Below the pieces are notes generated by a model. The model was not told the DNA's origin. It ran no database searches and saw only the letters and a program-made list of their open reading frames with translations. Shown here one piece after another: positions 55,801 through 64,000 of a DNA stretch of 64,000 nt. This stretch comes from Agelas oroides (taxonomy: Eukaryota > Porifera > Demospongiae > Agelasida > Agelasidae), in assembly GCA_949130485.1 (NCBI GenBank), contig OX422193.1, forward strand, positions 7,797,356 through 7,861,355. The letters are read 5' to 3'. A program made the translations under genes and the position numbers. Each line of letters opens with the position of its first letter. The first letter of the stretch is position 1.

Positions 55801-56919
55801 AACTCTGTGTGACTGATAGAAATGGTCTACATATTTGCCAGGGTAGCCATACCCCACCAGCAGTCCACCTCCCATACTCCCACCTCGACAATCCTCAAAG
55901 TGATTCCCATCCAGAGAAACAGTTGCGTTTGTTACTTTCCGATGGAAGAGAATGTACATGCAACCACCATTCTGATGCGTGTTGTTGACAAAAGAGGAAC
56001 TGGTGACTGAGACATATTGGGAATCGTTCTGGGACCTTGAAAATATTAGCGTAAGTCCACCAGCACTGTCAAGCGGATAGCTATGGTTGTGGGTAGTATG
56101 GTGGTCGTCAATCTCAAAGAACTCATCAACTAGAATGTGGCGGCTCACCTCAGATGATGAAACACTTCCATTAAATGTGCATCGTTCTATATGTAACATA
56201 CTTTCATACGTTTCTTTGTACGTCTGCAGTGAATCACCAAAGTAGAATACTGCACCCCCAGCAACATTAACTACCTTTTCTTCATCAGACGACAGGCTAT
56301 TATTGTGTGAATTGTTGTAGAAGTTGACGTTAGTCAGGTATGAGTCACCAAGAACATTCAGTGCAGTAAGTCCAACACCAAGAATTTCCTTAATGACGAC
56401 ATTCTTGAGGTGGAGGTTGTAGCATTCTGCGATTATCACAGCACGAGCGATATTAGTCTGAAGGCCATATGGACTGAGACGGACATATTGTTGAACAGTT
56501 TAAGAAACCTCAACCATGTGGTTTTCTTTCATGCCGGCACATCCATCAATGGTAACATTCTCAATTGACAAATTTGTAACGTTTATAAATGCAAGTCCAA
56601 TTGCTTGAGGGCATGTAAGTACAACATCATTACCTGGTCCCTGGCCCATAATGGATATGTCCGAAACAGACTCAATGAGGACAAAATCTGTCAATTTGTG
56701 AATTCCTGGTAGGAGGAGAAGGGTGGTGTTTCCCATTCGGAGGTGCACCATTCCACCATTGATATCAGAGATTTCATCACAAGGTTTGTACAGCTGCAAC
56801 ATATCAGGCTGTAAATTGGGTGTTGTGGAGGCATTGATGCAAATCATTCGGCTTGTGCTGCTGGTGTGCACGAACCCTAGTACTAGCAGCGTTGGAAGCA
56901 CACCAAGACTAGCCATCAT
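52876..56919 (-). CDS. Large beta-helix ectodomain plus multi-pass membrane protein; one in-frame TAA or 51-nt intron
   Basis: One reading frame of about 1,347 codons from ATG 56919 to TGA 52876, interrupted once by TAA at 56500-56502. Residues 1-25 are a signal peptide (LGVLPTLLVLGFVHTSS). Roughly residues 60-700 show right-handed beta-helix spacing: repeated N-x-T/N-x-S and GG turns (SIENVTIDGC, NVNFYNNS, GGGTAVVS), like PMP/pectate-lyase-type repeats, with many N-glycosylation sequons. A Cys-rich module follows (CNPGF, FCMCDDQL, GTLCGRCKDGYSR). About residues 885-1265 hold eight or nine hydrophobic helices (HLLYLLLYFAFGIILVACIF, PIAVLILVFVLIPEVIVLIF), then an acidic/Arg-rich cytoplasmic tail. 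I know this architecture as uncharacterised proteins of sponges and some other invertebrates; its ligand is unknown. The codon frame resumes unchanged after the stop (TVQQYVRLSPYGLQ). A GT-AG intron at 56508-56458 would remove exactly 17 codons including the stop and keep frame. Confidence 0.85.
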
Positions 56920-57855
56920 AGTAGCTCGGCGAGCTGCATATTACCAATAAAATAACAGGCATTGTACATGATAATTAAACTCAGCCACGACAATATACGA
57001 AGCATGTAAACGGATAGCTAACTGCAAGTGCATTAGGAAGTTTCCCAGGCCTGAAAAACCATTGTCCTCCCCCTCTCAGGCCTGGGAACAAGGCTATACA
57101 GGTGCATGAACAATTGACATCAAATGGCTCTGGAGTTCACCGTTACATTTATACACACTTGTTTAGAATTTGAGAGCAATTAAAATACTTAATTATCAGT
57201 ATCCATAGCAATTAGGTGGCAATAGCACTATAGTGTACAATGTTTTGATGTCCTTCTTTGGTTCCTTATGCAATGACAAGACAGAACTTTATATAGCTGA
57301 ATGTCTGCCGTTTTAAACACACCTGAAACACTTTCAAGTGATTCACCACATCATCATCCAACTCCATAATATACCTCTAGTGCTATTTTGCAACAGTATT
57401 CGGCGTCTCATCAGTAGGGACTTTAATGGTCATTTGCATGCAGTGTACATGGTAACTTAGGTCAGGCTGACTATGTGATTCTTGGCACACAATAACAATG
57501 TAAACAATAGTTACAAAAAGTCATGCACATGATAACACACCATTCTTCTTTGGACAATCCCTAGTCACATGCATACTTGTATAGTCCATAATTCAGCTTC
57601 TTGTATGGTCAGTTAGTATACGTAATAGGAGTGTCCATACAAGCACACACATCTAATGCTACTGCATGTCATATGACTCAACCATGTGCAAAAGCTCAGG
57701 CAAAAGAAACTGTGAGCCCAATAATCATGGTCCAAGGTGCTGTGAGGTGGTTCAGAAAGGTCAGTCGTAAGATTCCGCTAGCTGCCAAGTGCTATACCAT
57801 GCACATCCCTTGCCTAATGTTTGACATACTAGGGAAAGTCAGAAACTGGACTACT
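56920..57855. other. Intergenic; one weak plus-strand frame
   Basis: Degraded terminus pair CCCAGGCCTGAAAAACC / TCAGGCCTGGGAACAAGGCTA at about 57,043-57,096 (9-bp-TSD family). A plus-strand frame from about 57,670 (MTQPCAKAQAKETVSP...) overlaps the next gene antisense and is not supported. Confidence 0.4.
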
Positions 57856-58528
57856 TCAGACCATGCCTTTCACTAAAAACAACACTGCCATTGCAAGTCC
57901 ACCACACACTGTGCCTCTCATACTGCCAGATCTCACAGACCAACTGCATTACTTTCCTCAGGATGCAGCACTGATTTTAATTTCAAGGCCAGACTGCTAG
58001 ATGAAAATAACCTGCCACTCACTGGCTACCCTTTAGTTCTCTGACATCTAAGCCAAAATAAGCCACAGGAGGTGATGAACTTTGAACATACTTAATAGCT
58101 ACTGCACCTTCATTGCAATACATTGGCATGTTTACTATCAGAGAGTCGGTAGACTCTCTATGTAGGGATGGCGCCGACGCGCAATATATGCAATACTTAA
58201 GCAAAAGCCGTATAACTTCACCACAAACGCGCTAAAAGCTTATTTAAGAGCCCAGACATCCTCTTTGAGTGCCTTTGTGATCAGCAAGACTCATATAAGT
58301 GGCCAAAAGCCACGCGGAAGACAGCTAAACGCAAAAGTGTGTGGTAGCAAAAGTACCATTTTTCGTCTTCTTTCTTTGTTCAGACCACTTGTCAAACGAC
58401 GATAACTCGAAAACAGCTCAAGCACTCACCTTGATTTTAGCACGAAACGGATGCTCATCACAGCGCTCAGCTTCCCAACCACTCAGCGTCTTCATAGCTT
58501 CAAATTCACCCTGGTCAACAAAAGCCAT
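57856..58528 (-). CDS. Small gene, unknown protein with C-terminal hydrophobic segment
   Basis: Exon 1, 58528-58430, 33 codons from MAFVDQGEFEAMKTLSGWEA to a GTGAGT donor (phase 0). A second exon, 58157-58023, has in-frame MPMYCNEGAVAIKYVQSS and FGLDVRELKGS to GTGAGT. It joins in phase through a His codon to the last exon 57943-57856 (WSVRSGSMRGTVCGGLAMAV, then LFLVKGMV, TGA). Exon 1 ends in phase 0 but exon 2 needs phase 2, so a short exon between 58158 and 58429 is missing from the model, or one boundary is wrong. The C-terminus may be a tail anchor. I do not recognise the family. Confidence 0.5.
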
Positions 58529-58570
58529 TCACAACACTCTGAGGCTGCTGTCCATTGCGAAGGACGCCAT
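58529..58570 (-). other. Upstream ORF abutting the start codon
   Basis: ATG GCG TCC ... GTG TTG TGA, 13 codons plus stop. The TGA ends at 58529 and the main ATG begins at 58528 with no spacer, in the same frame. Could act in translational control by reinitiation, or simply mark a longer ancestral N-terminus. Confidence 0.45.
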
Positions 58571-59120
58571 TTTCTAATTTTGTACGCATGCGCACACGAA
58601 GTCTCGTTCCCAGACCGAAGACCACGGTCATTGGTCTGGAAGCGCGAGTACACAAGCGAGCGGGCGGGCATGGTTGGCACGGTTTTTTTCCCTCCCGGCA
58701 TTGGGCAAGGCTTATGAACACCACGTAGGTAAGGCGCTGCATTCAGCTGCCTACTTGTAGCTACACTAAAACTAGCCTACTCACAGCTTCAATGAACTGT
58801 AAAGCTAGGATGGTCTGTTGTCAGTAGCTATGATAGTATTCTGTGCTGCAGCTGGTCAGTCGTCATGTGATTGACAACTGAATCATGAAGTTGGTTTCAC
58901 AAAGTTTGGTACGGAGAGTGGTTGGCCCTTCATCAGGTTTTAGCTGGCTATATTGCACATAATTATTACACTTTTCTCCAGGGAGGGCAGATATCACACT
59001 GGAATCACTACTAAACTGTCAACGCCGCTTCAAGTTCTGGTGTTGTGGTTACACTTGAAATATTCTTCTTAGGCTTAGGTCTAACTGTAACTGAGATTAA
59101 CATCAAAAAAAGTACAGAAA

Positions 59121-59744
59121 CAAGACTTAAAAAACATTAAAAATGTAAAAAGATGTAGGGATGGCATGCCAAAAAGTATGCAAACAAGGTAGAGATGATC
59201 ATAAAAGCAAAGGTCTACATATTGGCAAAGCCCCATCCCTACATCTTTTTCACACTGCAGTTAGACAGCGTGCTCGAGAGCTGAATCTGCACCCATCCAT
59301 GCAGTTACTAACACTGTGCGTGAGTGCTTGAGTTTTACACACTGATTACTATGACCAGTCTGCAGCCCACTCGAGCTCACTGTCTAGGTTATACCAGAGG
59401 CATATAACAAGGGTACCACTGTCACCACAAGTAGTATGTTGGCAATAAAACTACTAACCTTGGTAGCCACCTACAAGGCACACATATCTATACGCTCATA
59501 TTAGCCTCGTTCCCAGGCCATGTGGTGGGAGCTAGAAAGTGCATGGCCTGAGAATGAGGCTACAGCCATGAACTGCTAGTAAAGACTACCCATGCACTGT
59601 CTAACTGCAGTGTGAAAAAGATGTAGGGATGGGGCTTTGCCAATATGTAGACCTTTGCTTTTATGATCATCTCTACCTTGTTTGCATACTTTTTGGCATG
59701 CCATCCCTACATCTTTTTACATTTTTAATGTTTTTTAAGTCTTG
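59121..59744. mobile_element. Perfect 148-bp inverted repeat flanking 328 bp
   Basis: Arms 59,121-59,268 and 59,597-59,744 are exact inverse copies by eye. Each arm contains a smaller inverted-repeat element ending AAAAAGATGTAGGGATGG. The spacer contains the 59,502-59,562 element. Identity of the arms implies recent formation or ongoing gene conversion. Confidence 0.85.
59502..59562. mobile_element. 61-bp member of the 9-bp-TSD family
   Basis: TAGCCTCGTTCCCAGGCCATG to CATGGCCTGAGAATGAGGCTA. Flanks do not match, so the insertion site has changed. It sits in the spacer of the perfect inverted repeat. Confidence 0.65.
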
Positions 59745-60377
59745 TAATTATAACTAGTAGCTACACCTACCAAGGAGGTACCAATGAGTGAATTAATCAC
59801 AAGGGGAAAGCTATGCTGTATCACTGCATCGAAGAATCCTAGGTAGTCTTAAGAATTAATCCATTTCTACCCCATTTCAGGGCCAATTTCATCCAATAAA
59901 TGGAGTACGTTGATTTGTGCTTTGCTTCCATGCATGCCCTCCTTCAGCTTAGTTCAGGAGCCACTCAGAGGGACAGTAACTTCTATAGCTGCTTGCTCAA
60001 CAATGCAACAGGGTCTTTCAATCATTAATTGTGCTATTCAGACCGGAGAACAAAATTCAGAATATATTGCAGGATGAATATTGTTAGCAGAAGCAAATAT
60101 ACTTCCCCATGAGTATTGCATGCATCTATATAACTTACCATGCAAGAAGTTGATGAGCAAGACATGCAATCATTCGCGGCGCTGCATCAAGGTTAGACAA
60201 AGACTTGACAGCGTGCGCAGCGCCGTCGAATGGCCCTTCCCACTGGCTCAAAGGCCTGGAGCCCCTCCCTTGGCCAAACGTGAAGACTCAATGCATGGTA
60301 TCTTGCCATTGGATAACTACATGCAATACAAAATAAGTATAGTCTCTTCCACAAGTACTCGTGTGTGTCGTATTGAG

Positions 60378-64000
<3,623 letters not shown>

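Larger units (their letters stand above)
58571..60377. other. Intergenic with inverted-repeat elements
   Basis: Contains the 148-bp inverted repeats at 59,121 and 59,597 and the small element at 59,502. A partial terminus AGTCTCGTTCCCAGACC lies at 58,602. No coding stretch recognised. Confidence 0.45.

Overview
Eukaryotic (metazoan) genomic DNA: coding sequence is split into short exons with GT-AG introns, and most of the window is intronic or intergenic DNA crowded with tandem arrays, microsatellites, inverted-repeat elements and tRNA-derived SINE copies. There is no bacterial gene density, CRISPR, rRNA or intact tRNA. The large beta-helix plus multi-pass membrane protein at 52.9-56.9 kb belongs to an architecture I associate with sponges and other early-branching animals, so a demosponge is my best guess. 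That is inference, not proof.

Layout. 0-7.4 kb: no convincing complete gene; a 9-bp-TSD inverted-repeat element, an hAT-like internally deleted transposon, hairpins and microsatellites. 7.5-12.5 kb (+): a multi-exon gene ending in a large exon with a low-complexity region, a long charged coiled coil and a C-terminal Cys2His2-like finger; a 39-bp minisatellite lies directly upstream of its start codon. 12.5-36.4 kb: essentially mobile and satellite DNA, including two long palindromes whose arms each carry a GIY-YIG-nuclease-like (Penelope-type) remnant, a 650-bp element with a perfect 9-bp target duplication, SINE copies, an AT-rich array, a degraded cyclin-like fragment, a 6.7-kb macrosatellite of about 570-bp units and a 70-bp array. 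36.9-52.6 kb (-): a reconstructed 14-exon gene for a seven-transmembrane protein whose introns hold most of the tandem repeats. 52.9-56.9 kb (-): a secreted/membrane beta-helix protein of about 1,347 codons in one frame broken by one TAA, or by a 51-nt intron. 57.9-58.6 kb (-): a small gene with an abutting upstream ORF. 60.4-64.0 kb (-): the last eight exons of a tubulin tyrosine ligase-like gene (TTLL1 type), running off the right edge.

The four right-hand genes are all on the minus strand and look independent, not an operon. The coding models were assembled by hand from splice signals, phase continuity and protein plausibility; the TTLL1 model is also supported by remembered similarity to the animal protein. 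The most unusual material is repeat biology: a 9-bp-TSD family whose termini seem to have seeded tandem satellites, GIY-YIG palindromes, and microsatellites that act as splice-site polypyrimidine tracts.
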